From assembly GCA_019455245.1 (NCBI GenBank), contig JACFMR010000009.1, forward strand, positions 1 through 64,000: a stretch of 64,000 nucleotides of DNA, read 5' to 3'. Below, piece by piece: positions 49,788-58,876 of the stretch (position 1 is the first letter of the stretch; each line of letters starts with the position of its first letter). Source of the stretch: Opitutaceae bacterium. Its GTDB lineage: Bacteria; Verrucomicrobiota; Verrucomicrobiia; Opitutales; Opitutaceae. A program made the translations under genes and the position numbers. The notes beneath the pieces were generated by a model. The model had not been told where the DNA came from, ran no database searches, and saw only the letters and a program-made list of their open reading frames with translations.

Positions 49788-52079
49788 ATGGCCTCTCCCG
49801 CTGCCCCCAAGTTCGTGCCGTTCATTGCCGCCGAGACTGTCATGCGCGAGTTCAGCCTGCGGGCGGTGCTCACCGGCACGATCCTCGGCATGGTGTTCGG
49901 CGCCTCGTCGCTCTATCTCACGCTGAAGGTCGGCCTGACGGTCAGCGCGTCGATTCCGGTCGCGGTGATCTCGCTGGCGTTTTACCGCAGCCTGTCGCGG
50001 CTGGGCGTGCGCGACTCGACGATCCTGGAGCACAACATCGCGCAGACCGCGGGTTCGGCGGGCGAGTCGCTGGCCTTCGGCGTCGGCGTGACGATGCCGG
50101 CGATCATGATCCTCGGGTTCGATCTGGAGCTGACGCGGGTGATGCTTGTGGCGGTGTTGGGCGGATTGCTGGGCATTTTGATGATGATTCCGCTGCGGCG
50201 CGCGCTGATCGTGAAGGAGCACGGCGTGCTCAAATATCCCGAGGGCACGGCCTGCGCGGCGGTGCTGCAGGCGGGTGCGACGGAGGAGGATATCCGGCAA
50301 TCCACGCTGGCGACGCCGGTGGCGGCTGCGGCGAACGGCAAGGCCGCGATCAAATCGGCGGGCGGCAAGGTGATCTTCGCGGGGTTCCTGATCGGGCTGG
50401 CCTACAAGGTGGGCAACGTGGCGTTGAAAGGTTGGCGCGAAGTGTCGGAGAAGGTTTTTGGCGCGCCGTTTCGGGAAGGCTCGGTCGGCACCGAGGTTTC
50501 GCCGGAACTGCTGGGCGTCGGCTACATCATCGGTCCGCGCATCGCCTCGATCATGTGCGCGGGCGGCGTGCTCGCGTATCTCGTGCTGATTCCGATGATC
50601 AAGTTTTTCGGTGCCGACGCGGCCGTGATCGTGCCGCCGGCGCCGCTGCCGATCGCCGAGATGGGCGCGGGGGACATCCGCAGCTATTACATCCTCTACA
50701 TCGGCGCGGGTGCGGTGGCGGCCGGCGGGATCATCAGCCTCGTGCGCTCGCTGCCGACGATCCTGCACGGCATGCGGGCGGGGTTGCATGACATCGGCCT
50801 GATGCGGCCGGCGGATTTCAAGGTTGGCGGGTCGGGCCGCACCGACCGCGATCTGTCGATGAAGTTTGTGGGCATCGGCATTGTGGTGCTGATCGTGGGC
50901 ATCATCGCGGTGCCGGCGTTGCACATGAATCTGCTCGGCGCGCTGCTGATCGTGGCGTTCGGCTTTTTGTTTGTGACGGTTTCGTCGCGCCTGACGGGCG
51001 AGATCGGTTCCTCGTCCAATCCCGTCTCGGGCATGACGATTGCGACGCTGCTGCTCACCTGCCTGATTTTCCTGATCGTGGGCTGGACGGGCGGCACGTA
51101 TTACGTGACGGCGCTCTCGGTCGGTGCGATCGTCTGCATCGCGGCATCCAACGGCGGCACGACCTCGCAGGATTTGAAAACCGGCTATCTGCTCGGCGGC
51201 ACGCCGCGCCTGCAGCAGATCGCGATCATGATCGGCGCGCTGGCGTCGGCGATGATCCTCGGCCCGATTTTGCTGGTGCTGAATGACAACGCCACGGTCT
51301 ATGTGCCGGCGGCGCAGGTGGCGCCGGCGGGCTTGCACACCGAGGTCAGCGAATTGAGCCGGCGCGAGGCGATCAAGGGCCCGCAGGCGTCCGCCGACGG
51401 CCGCGAATTTTTGGTGTGGCACAAGACCGATCCGAACGGCGGCCCGGCCGGCAAATACCTCGTCGATGAAACGGGCACGGCGGTGTGGCTGGTCGATCCC
51501 GGCATCAACGGCCAGTTCACGCAGCGGCCCGACGGCACCGAGGTGCGCAAGTTCGATGCGCCCAAGGCCACGCTCGTTTCCTACATCATCAAGGGCATCC
51601 TCGACCGCGAACTGCCCTGGGCGCTGGTGCTGTTGGGCGTGATGATCGCGGTGACGCTGGAAATGGCGGGCATCCCTTCGCTGGCGTTTGCGGTCGGCGT
51701 GTATCTGCCGCTCTCGGCGTCGGCCCCGATCTTTGTCGGCGGCATGATCCGCGGGGCGGTGGACTGGCAACAGCGCCGCCGGCTTCGGCACGCCAACCTG
51801 ACTGAGGCGGAACTGGTGGCCGAGGCCGACCGCAGCCCGGGCGTGTTGCTGGCCTCGGGCTACATCGCGGGCGGTGCGATCGCGGGCATCATCATCGCGT
51901 TTCTGGCCGGCGTGCTGGGCGACTTCGACGCGGTGGTCACGGCCTGGGCGCGGGCGCACAATCCTTTCTACAGCGGACCTTATGCGAATGCGCTCACGCT
52001 GCTGCCCTTTGCGGTGATCGCGGGCGTGCTCTATTGGGTGGCGAAGGGGAAGAACGGCGCGCGGAGGGTCGGTGGCTGA
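49788..52079 (+). CDS. OPT family oligopeptide transporter
   Basis: 763-aa polytopic inner-membrane protein of the OPT family, importing oligopeptides or metal-siderophore/metal-peptide complexes. The N-terminal FIAAETVMREFSLRAVLTGTILGMVFGASSLYLTLKVGLTVSASIPVAV region and the family segment NIAQTAGSAGESLAFGVGVTMPA are distinct. Many further helices follow, interrupted by a large periplasmic or cytoplasmic loop (about 505-600) with VWHKTDPNGGPAGKYL. Length is typical. It is the first of a plus-strand run after the lut genes, with its own upstream gap. Confidence 0.9.
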   Translation: MASPAAPKFVPFIAAETVMREFSLRAVLTGTILGMVFGASSLYLTLKVGLTVSASIPVAVISLAFYRSLSRLGVRDSTILEHNIAQTAGSAGESLAFGVGVTMPAIMILGFDLELTRVMLVAVLGGLLGILMMIPLRRALIVKEHGVLKYPEGTACAAVLQAGATEEDIRQSTLATPVAAAANGKAAIKSAGGKVIFAGFLIGLAYKVGNVALKGWREVSEKVFGAPFREGSVGTEVSPELLGVGYIIGPRIASIMCAGGVLAYLVLIPMIKFFGADAAVIVPPAPLPIAEMGAGDIRSYYILYIGAGAVAAGGIISLVRSLPTILHGMRAGLHDIGLMRPADFKVGGSGRTDRDLSMKFVGIGIVVLIVGIIAVPALHMNLLGALLIVAFGFLFVTVSSRLTGEIGSSSNPVSGMTIATLLLTCLIFLIVGWTGGTYYVTALSVGAIVCIAASNGGTTSQDLKTGYLLGGTPRLQQIAIMIGALASAMILGPILLVLNDNATVYVPAAQVAPAGLHTEVSELSRREAIKGPQASADGREFLVWHKTDPNGGPAGKYLVDETGTAVWLVDPGINGQFTQRPDGTEVRKFDAPKATLVSYIIKGILDRELPWALVLLGVMIAVTLEMAGIPSLAFAVGVYLPLSASAPIFVGGMIRGAVDWQQRRRLRHANLTEAELVAEADRSPGVLLASGYIAGGAIAGIIIAFLAGVLGDFDAVVTAWARAHNPFYSGPYANALTLLPFAVIAGVLYWVAKGKNGARRVGG

Positions 52080-52089
52080 TTCGGGCCTT

Positions 52090-52130
52090 CGCGGCCGGCC
52101 CGGCGGTCCGGCCTACCGGCGCGGCCGCGC
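52090..52130. repeat. GGCCGGCCCGGCGGTCCGGCC repeat
   Basis: Short copy cgcggccggcccggcggtcc continuing into ggcctaccggcgc, nearly identical to 63141-63182. In reverse complement both contain GGTAGGGCCGGACC, so they are truncated members of the GTAGGGCG family. It lies 10 nt after the OPT transporter stop codon. Confidence 0.8.
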
Positions 52131-52149
52131 CAAAGACAGGGAATTGGAT

Positions 52150-53718
52150 TCAGCTGCGCGGGGCGAAGCCGGCGGCGACGAGGTGGTGCGTGCAGTTGGT
52201 GAGGATGACGTCGATGCCGTCGGCGGTGAGCCGGCGGGCTGCGTCGGGTTCGTCGGCCCAGAAGACATTGCAGATCAGGCCCGCGTCGTGCGCGCGACGG
52301 ATTTGTGCGGCGGTGACGGTGTGAAAATACTGGAGGCGTTTGCAGCCGTGACGGATGGCGGTGGCGAGGCACGCGTCTGCGTCGGCCTGGTTGGCGAGGC
52401 AGGCGCGATCGAGGTGCGGTGCGTAGGCGATGGCATTTTCCAAGGCGGCTTCGGATTCGAGCGCCAAATAGGCGGTTTCAAGCAGGCCGCGGTCCAGCAC
52501 GAGATCGCAGGTGCGACGCACCGCCTCGTCCGATTCCTTGAGGTGGAGGTTGAGCCCGACACGGCCCGCGGCGAGTTCGAGTACCTCCTCGAGCCGCGGC
52601 ATCGTCACGCCGGCCCACGCGGGATCGTGCCAGCTGCCGGCGTCGAGCCGGCGGAGGTCGGCCCAGTCTAGATCGTTGATGCGGCCGCGGCCGTTGCTGG
52701 TGCGGTCAACGGTTTCGTCGTGGCAAACCACGAGCACGCCGTCGCGGCTGAGCCACAAGTCGAGCTCCAGCTCGTGGGCGCCGGCGGCGATGGCGGCGGC
52801 GAAGGCGGGCAGGGTGTTTTCCGGGCAGGCCTGGCTCAGGCCGCGGTGCGCGCAGAGCCGGGGAAACGGCTGGGCGTTGAGCTGCCGCGACTCTTCCGGG
52901 TGCGGCCGGTAGAGCGCGGGGCGGCGGTGGGCCTCGAGCAGGCGGCGATGTTCGACGGGCGGTTGGCCGTGCGAGGCGGGTTTGACGAATTTGGCGTGAG
53001 GATCGAACTCCACCCTCAGCACCCCCGGGCGGTCACCGGCATCGGCCAGCAGCGAACCGTCGGGTGCGGCGACGAGCGAATGGCCGCCGATGGCGGGATT
53101 GGGCATGGCGTAGCTGCTGCGCAACAGGTGGGCGCCGGTGTCGAGCGCGCGGATTTGGGCCATGGTGCGCAGGCGTTCGGCGGTTTCGCTGCGCTGGTAG
53201 CTCGGGCAGAGAATCACATCCGCCCCCTGCGCGGCCAGGGCGGCGAAGTGCTCGGGAAAATACAGGTCGAAACAGGTGGCGAAACCGAGGCGCAGGCCGG
53301 CGTGCGCGCAAACCGGGATGGTCGCCCCGGGCGTCAGGCCGAGGGTGTCGCGTTCCACGGCGGTGAGGTGAACCTTGTCGTAGGTGCAGATCTCCGCCCC
53401 GGTGGCGTCAAACACGCCGGTGCGGTTGAACCACAGCGCACCGGTGCGCGCGGGGCCGTTGAGGACGACAAGACATTGGAGCCGGCGTGCGGCGGCGGCC
53501 GCGGCCTGCCGCAGGGTTTCGCCGGCGGTGGTGGCGAATTCGCGCAGCTGTTCCCGCTGTTCGAGGCCCGGCGCCGTGGCGTATTCCGGCAGCAGCACCA
53601 GATCCTGTTCGCCGGGGGTCAGGTGTTCGAGTTGTTCGCGCAGCCATTGCACACAAGCTTGCGCGGCCGCGGGGGTGGCGGCGTTGGGGTAGGCGGGTTG
53701 CAAGATGACGGCTTTCAC
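52150..53718 (-). CDS. Carbon-nitrogen hydrolase fused to glycerophosphodiester phosphodiesterase
   Basis: 522-aa two-domain protein. Residues 1-260 form a nitrilase-fold amidohydrolase with the full catalytic triad: Glu45 in LPEYA, Lys115 in YDKVHL and Cys149 in ATCFDLYFPE. Residues 285-522 form a GDPD TIM-barrel with HRG (His291), ENT (Glu300, Asn301), ELELD (Glu318, Asp320) and HDETVDRTSNG (His333). Both sets of residues are intact, so both halves should be active. A 25-residue Pro/Glu-rich linker separates them. No signal peptide. It might hydrolyse an amide and a phosphodiester of the same glycerophospho-amide substrate; this is inference. Confidence 0.87.
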   Translation of the reverse strand: MKAVILQPAYPNAATPAAAQACVQWLREQLEHLTPGEQDLVLLPEYATAPGLEQREQLREFATTAGETLRQAAAAAARRLQCLVVLNGPARTGALWFNRTGVFDATGAEICTYDKVHLTAVERDTLGLTPGATIPVCAHAGLRLGFATCFDLYFPEHFAALAAQGADVILCPSYQRSETAERLRTMAQIRALDTGAHLLRSSYAMPNPAIGGHSLVAAPDGSLLADAGDRPGVLRVEFDPHAKFVKPASHGQPPVEHRRLLEAHRRPALYRPHPEESRQLNAQPFPRLCAHRGLSQACPENTLPAFAAAIAAGAHELELDLWLSRDGVLVVCHDETVDRTSNGRGRINDLDWADLRRLDAGSWHDPAWAGVTMPRLEEVLELAAGRVGLNLHLKESDEAVRRTCDLVLDRGLLETAYLALESEAALENAIAYAPHLDRACLANQADADACLATAIRHGCKRLQYFHTVTAAQIRRAHDAGLICNVFWADEPDAARRLTADGIDVILTNCTHHLVAAGFAPRS

Positions 53719-53883
53719 GTCGTTCAGGAAACACAGCCGGCCGCGGGTGTCACGATTGCAAAGGCGCGGCGGTGGCGGTGGCTGATTTTCTACTGTGCCC
53801 GTACGGCGCGGTTAATAGCTGGGGCGGGGCTGCGCATGAGGATTGAGTCGGCGCGCGTTTGGCGCGTGCATGGCGGGACTGCC

Positions 53884-54945
53884 ATGATGACCCCGCGTGA
53901 ACGCATCCTCACCGCGGCCCGCCGCGGAAAACCCGACCGCATACCCCTCGACATTTGGATGACGCCCGAGGTGCGCGACCGACTGCTGGCGCACTGCGGC
54001 GTGGCGACCGAACCCGAGCTTTGGACGAGGCTGCATCTCGACAAGATCGTCGGCGTGAGCCCGCGCTACGTCGGGCCGCCCGAGCGGGTGCTGGGCGATG
54101 GTTCCCGGCAGGTGCCGCCGTGGTGGGTTACGGTGCGCGAGGTCGATTACGGCACGGGGCGCTATTCCGAGCGCATCGCCGCGCCGTTGGAGCACGCCAC
54201 GACGCTGGCGGAGCTGGAGGCGTTCCACTGGCCGAGCGCGGACTGGTATGACTTCTCGACGATCGAGGCGCAGTGCGATGCGTGGCCGGAGCATGCGATC
54301 GAGGGCTGCTACGTGGCGCCGTTTTTCTGGCACAACCACATCCGCGGGCTGGAGCAGAGCTGCATGGATCTCGTCGCCGAGCCCGAGCTCACGGAATACA
54401 TGCTCGAACGCATCACGGCGTTTTGCTGGGATTACGCGAACCGCTTTTTTGAAGCGGGCAAGGGCAAGATCAACCTCACGCAGGTGACCGACGATTACGG
54501 TTCACAACACGACCTGATGATCAGCCCGGAGAGCTACCGGCGCTGGTTCAAGCCGCTGCAGAAAAAGTTCATCGACCTCGCGCATCAGGCCGGCGCACTG
54601 GTGATGCACCACGACGACGGGGCGATCCGCCGGATCATCCCCGATTTCATCGAGCTGGGCGTCGATATCCTCAACCCGATCCAGCACGTGTGCCCGGGCA
54701 TGGAGATGGGGGCGCTGAAGCGTGATTTCGGCGCGGACCTCTGTTTCCACGGCGGCGTGGACAATCAGGACGTGCTGCCGCACGGCAGCGTGGATGACGT
54801 GCGGCGCGAGGTGCGCGATTGCATGAACCTGCTCGGGGCCGGCGGCGGTTACATTCTGGCGCCATGTCACAACATCCAGCCGGTCTCGCCAACGGAAAAC
54901 ATCATCGCGATGTATGAGACGGCGTGGGCGGAGGGGTGGTATTGA
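53884..54945 (+). CDS. UroD-family protein (MtaA/CmuA-like), paralogue 2
   Basis: 353-aa protein of the uroporphyrinogen decarboxylase/corrinoid methyltransferase superfamily. MTPRERILTAARRGKPDRIPLDIW at the start mirrors paralogue 1. The His-x-Cys zinc motif is replaced by His-His-Asp (HHDDGAIRRI), whereas a Cys is kept in GYILAPCHNIQPV near the C-terminus. FHGGVDNQDVLPHG is conserved. Start at 53884, with an alternative in-frame ATG at 53887. No corrinoid protein gene is adjacent. Reaction unknown; a sugar-linked role is suggested only by the frequency of such genes in polysaccharide degraders. Confidence 0.8.
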   Translation: MMTPRERILTAARRGKPDRIPLDIWMTPEVRDRLLAHCGVATEPELWTRLHLDKIVGVSPRYVGPPERVLGDGSRQVPPWWVTVREVDYGTGRYSERIAAPLEHATTLAELEAFHWPSADWYDFSTIEAQCDAWPEHAIEGCYVAPFFWHNHIRGLEQSCMDLVAEPELTEYMLERITAFCWDYANRFFEAGKGKINLTQVTDDYGSQHDLMISPESYRRWFKPLQKKFIDLAHQAGALVMHHDDGAIRRIIPDFIELGVDILNPIQHVCPGMEMGALKRDFGADLCFHGGVDNQDVLPHGSVDDVRREVRDCMNLLGAGGGYILAPCHNIQPVSPTENIIAMYETAWAEGWY

Positions 54946-54997
54946 AGGGCGATTCGACGCCCGCGCGTCACGGGGAAGCCGCACCAACGGGATGCGT

Positions 54998-55235
54998 TTT
55001 GTAGCTGCGCTTGAGGGGCAACCCGAAAGCGTGGCCACTGGCATGCCACGCTTTCGTCAGGCGGTCTCCAGCGCATTTTCTGAAATGTCGTAGCCGCTTG
55101 AGCCAAAGGCGTTCCGAGCGGAGCGAGATTCAGCCAAGTGTGGCCACTGGGAAACCACGTTGTCGCTGCGCTCCAACGCGGCTACTTTTCGGAGACGGGC
55201 GACGCGGAGGTCGCCCCTCCAGCGTTTGGTTCCAG
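54998..55235. repeat. Composite of GTAGCTGCG- and GTCGCC-type repeats
   Basis: This 350-nt gap between the UroD-like gene and the phosphoesterase has no credible gene. It starts with gtagctgcgcttgaggggca and contains a perfect 12-bp hairpin CGAAAGCGTGGC/GCCACGCTTTCG (55024-55035 with 55045-55056). It then has a second degraded copy up to CGCGGCTAC (about 55174-55182) and ends with a GGCGACGCGGAGGTCGCC hairpin block (55186-55222). Confidence 0.85.
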
Positions 55236-55295
55236 CTTCGCTGATCAACCGGTTTTGCCCTTGGCGCTGGCGGCCGGCTTTTGCATGGTCCGGAC

Positions 55296-56345
55296 ATGGA
55301 ACCGTTTCGCATCTGGGCCTGCGGCGATGCCCATGTGGGCACCGACCTGAAACGCGGCCGGGAAAGCCTGGCCGAGGCGATCCGTGATGCGGAATCGGCC
55401 TTTGATTGGGACCTTGCGCTTAACGCGGGTGATTACTCGGGCGGGCAGGGCGTGCCGGATGATGCGGAGGGCGCCGAGGTCGTGCGGCAGTTTGGTGCGC
55501 TGCGGCGGCACCGCCGCGAGGCGATCTACGATGTGTGCGGCAATCACGATCGCAGCGGGCTGGACGAGCCGCCGGCTTGGTGGTTTCGCAAGTGGATCGA
55601 TCCGCTGGGTGAAAACACCGCGTGCTCCGGAGTGGACGGGGCGCGACGGCCGTATCCGGTCGAGGGCACGTGGGAGCGCTACAAATTTCGCGCGGGCAAC
55701 CTGGTTTTTCTGTTGATGAGCGACATCAACGAACCGTCCCAAACCATCGGGCGCGGACCGCTCGGCGGGAATCCGGGCGGGGTGGTGTCCGGAGAAACTT
55801 TTCGCTGGTGGCGGGAGCAGGTGGAGGCGCACCGCGACGACATCGTGATCACGATGCACCATTACGTGTTGAAAAACACCACGGTGGCCTCGGGGGAGTG
55901 GGAGGGTTTTGTGCGCGGGGCGGACGGCGCCTGGATAAGCCATTACCACGGGTACAAGGCGCAGGGTTCGCCGCAGGGTGCGTCGTATCTTTACTGGACC
56001 GACAGCGTGCCCGACGCGCAGCGGTTCGAAGCGTATCTGGAGGCGCATCCCGGCGCGGTTGATTTGTGGCTGGGCGGCCACACGCACACGCATCCCGACG
56101 ATCGTGCCGGCGGCAAATCGCACCTCGAAAAGCGCTGGGGCGGCACGACGTTCCTCAATGTCGCGGCGCTGACCCGCCATCATGTAAAACTGTCGGTGCC
56201 GATGAGCCGGCTGCTGACCTTCACGCCCGGCAGTGATGAATTGCGGGTGCAGTGTTTTCTGCACACCGACCATTACGCGCCGAAGGGCTGGTATGCGCCG
56301 GCGGAGCGGGTGGTGAAACTGTCGCGGGCGTTTGCACCGGGTTGA
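55296..56345 (+). CDS. Metallophosphoesterase
   Basis: 349-aa calcineurin-type metallophosphoesterase. The five metal motifs are all visible: GDAHVG (about 10-15), NAGDYSG, YDVCGNHDRSG, ITMHHYVL and GGHTHTHPDD. It has no signal peptide, so cytoplasmic. Start 55296 (MEPFRIWACGDAH). The frame from 55281 would add five residues. It stands between two repeat clusters. Substrate not readable; phosphodiesters or phosphonates are typical for the family. Confidence 0.87.
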   Translation: MEPFRIWACGDAHVGTDLKRGRESLAEAIRDAESAFDWDLALNAGDYSGGQGVPDDAEGAEVVRQFGALRRHRREAIYDVCGNHDRSGLDEPPAWWFRKWIDPLGENTACSGVDGARRPYPVEGTWERYKFRAGNLVFLLMSDINEPSQTIGRGPLGGNPGGVVSGETFRWWREQVEAHRDDIVITMHHYVLKNTTVASGEWEGFVRGADGAWISHYHGYKAQGSPQGASYLYWTDSVPDAQRFEAYLEAHPGAVDLWLGGHTHTHPDDRAGGKSHLEKRWGGTTFLNVAALTRHHVKLSVPMSRLLTFTPGSDELRVQCFLHTDHYAPKGWYAPAERVVKLSRAFAPG

Positions 56346-56361
56346 TTCGGGCCACGGGCTT

Positions 56362-56487
56362 CGTAGCTGCGTTTGGAGGAGCAACCCGAAAACGTGGCCA
56401 CCGGCATGCCACGCTTTCGTCCGGCGGACGCAAACGCGGCTACTTTGCGGAAACGGGTGGCGCGGAGGCCGCGGCTCCCGGGCTACC
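56362..56487. repeat. GTAGCTGCG-type repeat with adjacent GGTGGCGCGGAGG block
   Basis: Close copy of the element at 54998: cgtagctgcgtttggaggag, a hairpin ACGTGGC...GCCACGCT, then CGCGGCTAC and a short block related to 55186-55222. It lies between the phosphoesterase stop and the cysN stop codon. Confidence 0.83.
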
Positions 56488-56499
56488 GCTTGAGCGGGG

Positions 56500-57864
56500 T
56501 CAGATTACGAAGTCGGCGTCGTCGGGTTTGACGACGGCCTTGGGCGGGAGGAGCATGCCGGCGGCGACGGTGGCGTGGGTGCCGGGTTCGATGAGGATGA
56601 ACGAACCGGTGAGCCGGTTGGTGTGATAGCCGTCGTAAACCAGCGGCTTGGCGGTGCGCAGACGGATTTCGCCAAGGTCGTTCAGCTCCAGGCCGGACGG
56701 CGCGGGGCCGGGTTCGAGCGTGGCGATGTCGATGCGGTGCGTGATTTCGCCGACGATGGCCTGCGTGGTGAGCGAGGTGTGCTTGAGCAGGAACTTGCGG
56801 CCTGCGGTGAGCGCACGCGGGTGCATCCAGCAGATTTTGGCGGAGAATTCGGTGCCGGCACCGGGCAGGTCTTCCATGCCGATGATCATCTGGCCGCGGC
56901 TGACATCGACGTCGTGTTCGAGCAGCAGGGTGACGGATTGCGGGCAGAAAGCCTCGTCCACCGGACCGTCGAAGGTGTGGATCTCCGCCACGCGCGTGGT
57001 GATGCCGCCGGGCAGCACCATGACCTGCTGGCCGGTGCGCACGACGCCGCCGGCGATCTGGCCGCTGACGCCGCGGAAGTCGTGCAGGGCCGGATCATCG
57101 GGCCGGTTGGGCCGGTTGACCCATTGCACGGGGAAGCGGAAGCCTTGCAGATTCCAATCGCTGGCGATGTGCACGGTCTCGAGGTGGCCGAGCAGCGAAG
57201 GGCCGGAATACCACGGGGTCTTGTCGGAAAGGGTGACGACGTTGTCGCCGTTGAGCGCGCTGATGGGGATGAACTTGACGTCCTTGATGTCGAGGCGCGG
57301 GAGGAACTTCTCGAACTCGGCGCGGATCTCGTTGAAACGCGCCTCGGACCAGCCGACGAGGTCCATCTTGTTGACGGCGACGACGAGGTGCGGAATGCGC
57401 AGCAGCGACGCGATGCAGGTGTGGCGGCGGCTTTGCTCGATGACGCCGGCGCGCGCGTCGACGAGGATGATCGACAGGTTGGCCGTGGAGGCGCCCGTGA
57501 CCATGTTGCGCGTGTATTGGACGTGGCCGGGGGTGTCGGCGATGATGAACTTGCGCCGCGGGGTGGCGAAGTAGCGGTAGGCGACGTCGATGGTGATGCC
57601 CTGCTCGCGCTCCGCGCGCAGGCCGTCCGTGAGGTTGGCGAGGTTGATCTGGCCGCCGCCGGTGAGGTCGGCGGAGCGCTCGAGCGCTTCGAGCTGGTCC
57701 TCCATGATCGACTTGGAATCGTAGAGCAAACGGCCGATGAGGGTGGACTTGCCGTCGTCGACCGAGCCGCAGGTGTTGAAGCGCAACAAATCAATCGTGG
57801 ATTGAATTGTGGCGTTTTGAGATTGGAGCCCGGAGTCCGGAGTTAAGGCGGTGGCGACTGACAT
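56500..57864 (-). CDS. cysN: Sulfate adenylyltransferase subunit 1 (GTPase)
   Basis: 454-aa elongation-factor-like GTPase that drives sulfate adenylation together with CysD. G1 GSVDDGKSTLIGRL (33-46), G2 EREQGITIDVAYR, G3 DTPGHVQ and G4 NKMDLVG are intact. No APS-kinase domain is fused; the protein ends shortly after the third barrel domain (DADFVI). It follows cysD by 101 nt on the same strand and is the last gene of cysI-cysH-cysD-cysN. Confidence 0.95.
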   Translation of the reverse strand: MSVATALTPDSGLQSQNATIQSTIDLLRFNTCGSVDDGKSTLIGRLLYDSKSIMEDQLEALERSADLTGGGQINLANLTDGLRAEREQGITIDVAYRYFATPRRKFIIADTPGHVQYTRNMVTGASTANLSIILVDARAGVIEQSRRHTCIASLLRIPHLVVAVNKMDLVGWSEARFNEIRAEFEKFLPRLDIKDVKFIPISALNGDNVVTLSDKTPWYSGPSLLGHLETVHIASDWNLQGFRFPVQWVNRPNRPDDPALHDFRGVSGQIAGGVVRTGQQVMVLPGGITTRVAEIHTFDGPVDEAFCPQSVTLLLEHDVDVSRGQMIIGMEDLPGAGTEFSAKICWMHPRALTAGRKFLLKHTSLTTQAIVGEITHRIDIATLEPGPAPSGLELNDLGEIRLRTAKPLVYDGYHTNRLTGSFILIEPGTHATVAAGMLLPPKAVVKPDDADFVI

Positions 57865-57965
57865 GAGGCGTAAAGGGATGGTTTTTGGACTTGGTCGTGC
57901 GGGTGGCGGGCGTGGTCAAGCCACGCCCCTGCAGGTTGCGGCAGCAGGCCGCGCCCGGTTGGTGG

Positions 57966-58868
57966 TTAAAAATAGCCCTGCTTTTTCCGGTCTTCCATGG
58001 CGGCTTCGGAGGACTTGTCGTCGGCGCGGGAACCGCGTTCGGTGACGCGGGCGGCGGCGATCTCGGCGAGGATGTCGTCCACATCATCGGCGGGCGACTC
58101 GATCAGGCCGGTGCTGATGATGTCGCCGATGGTGCGCACGCGCACGTTGAGCTCGCGCACTTCCTCGTTGGGCTTGGGCGGGAGCAGGTCGGTGACGGGC
58201 AGCCACTGGCCGCCACGGCGCACGCACTGACGGGGATGGGTGAAATAAATCGACGGCACCTCGAGCTGCTCGCGCTTGATGTATTCCCAGACATCCATCT
58301 CGGTCCAGTTGGAGATGGGGAAGGCGCGCATGTGCTCGCCGGGATTTACGCGGGTGTTGTAAAGGTTCCAGATCTCGGGCCGTTGGTTCTTGGGGTCCCA
58401 CTGGCCGAAGCTGTCGCGGAACGAAAAGAAACGTTCCTTGGCGCGGGCCTTTTCCTCGTCACGGCGAGCGCCGCCGATGAGGCAGTCAAAGCGGAATTCC
58501 TCGACGGCGGCGAGGAGCGTGGGGATTTGCAGGCGGTTGCGGCTGATCTCGCCGGGCGCGGGCGTGGCGATGCCGGTGGCGATGGCGTCCCCGACCTTGC
58601 GCACGATGAGCTTCGCGCCGAGTTGCGCGGCGCGGCGGTCACGGAATTCGTTGAGCTCGGGGAAATGGTGCCCGGTGTCGACGTTGAGCAACGGCATCGG
58701 GAGGTCGGACGGGCGGAAGGCCTTTTCGGCGAGGCGCAGCAGGCAGATGGAGTCCTTGCCGCCGGAGAACAGGATGGCGGGGCGCTCAAATTCGCCGGCC
58801 ACTTCACGCATGATGTGAATGGCCTCGGTTTCGAGATACTGCAGGTGATCGAGATGGTAGTTGGACAC
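57966..58868 (-). CDS. cysD: Sulfate adenylyltransferase subunit 2
   Basis: 300-aa N-type ATP pyrophosphatase that adenylates sulfate to APS. The P-loop-like SGGKDSICLLRL is near residue 36, HFPELNEFRDR follows, and the FDCLIGGARRDEEKARAKERFFSFRD region is characteristic. The protein ends KSSEAAMEDRKKQGYF, the typical CysD tail. Start is the GTG at 58868 (VSNYHLDHLQYLETEAI); an ATG at 58955 would translate a low-complexity tract that is not conserved. Forms a complex with CysN. Confidence 0.94.
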   Translation of the reverse strand: MSNYHLDHLQYLETEAIHIMREVAGEFERPAILFSGGKDSICLLRLAEKAFRPSDLPMPLLNVDTGHHFPELNEFRDRRAAQLGAKLIVRKVGDAIATGIATPAPGEISRNRLQIPTLLAAVEEFRFDCLIGGARRDEEKARAKERFFSFRDSFGQWDPKNQRPEIWNLYNTRVNPGEHMRAFPISNWTEMDVWEYIKREQLEVPSIYFTHPRQCVRRGGQWLPVTDLLPPKPNEEVRELNVRVRTIGDIISTGLIESPADDVDDILAEIAAARVTERGSRADDKSSEAAMEDRKKQGYF

Positions 58869-58876
58869 GGAAGAAA

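Noticed and set aside
56500-57864. CysN fused to APS kinase (CysNC)
   Set aside because: The protein ends right after its third domain and has no second P-loop.
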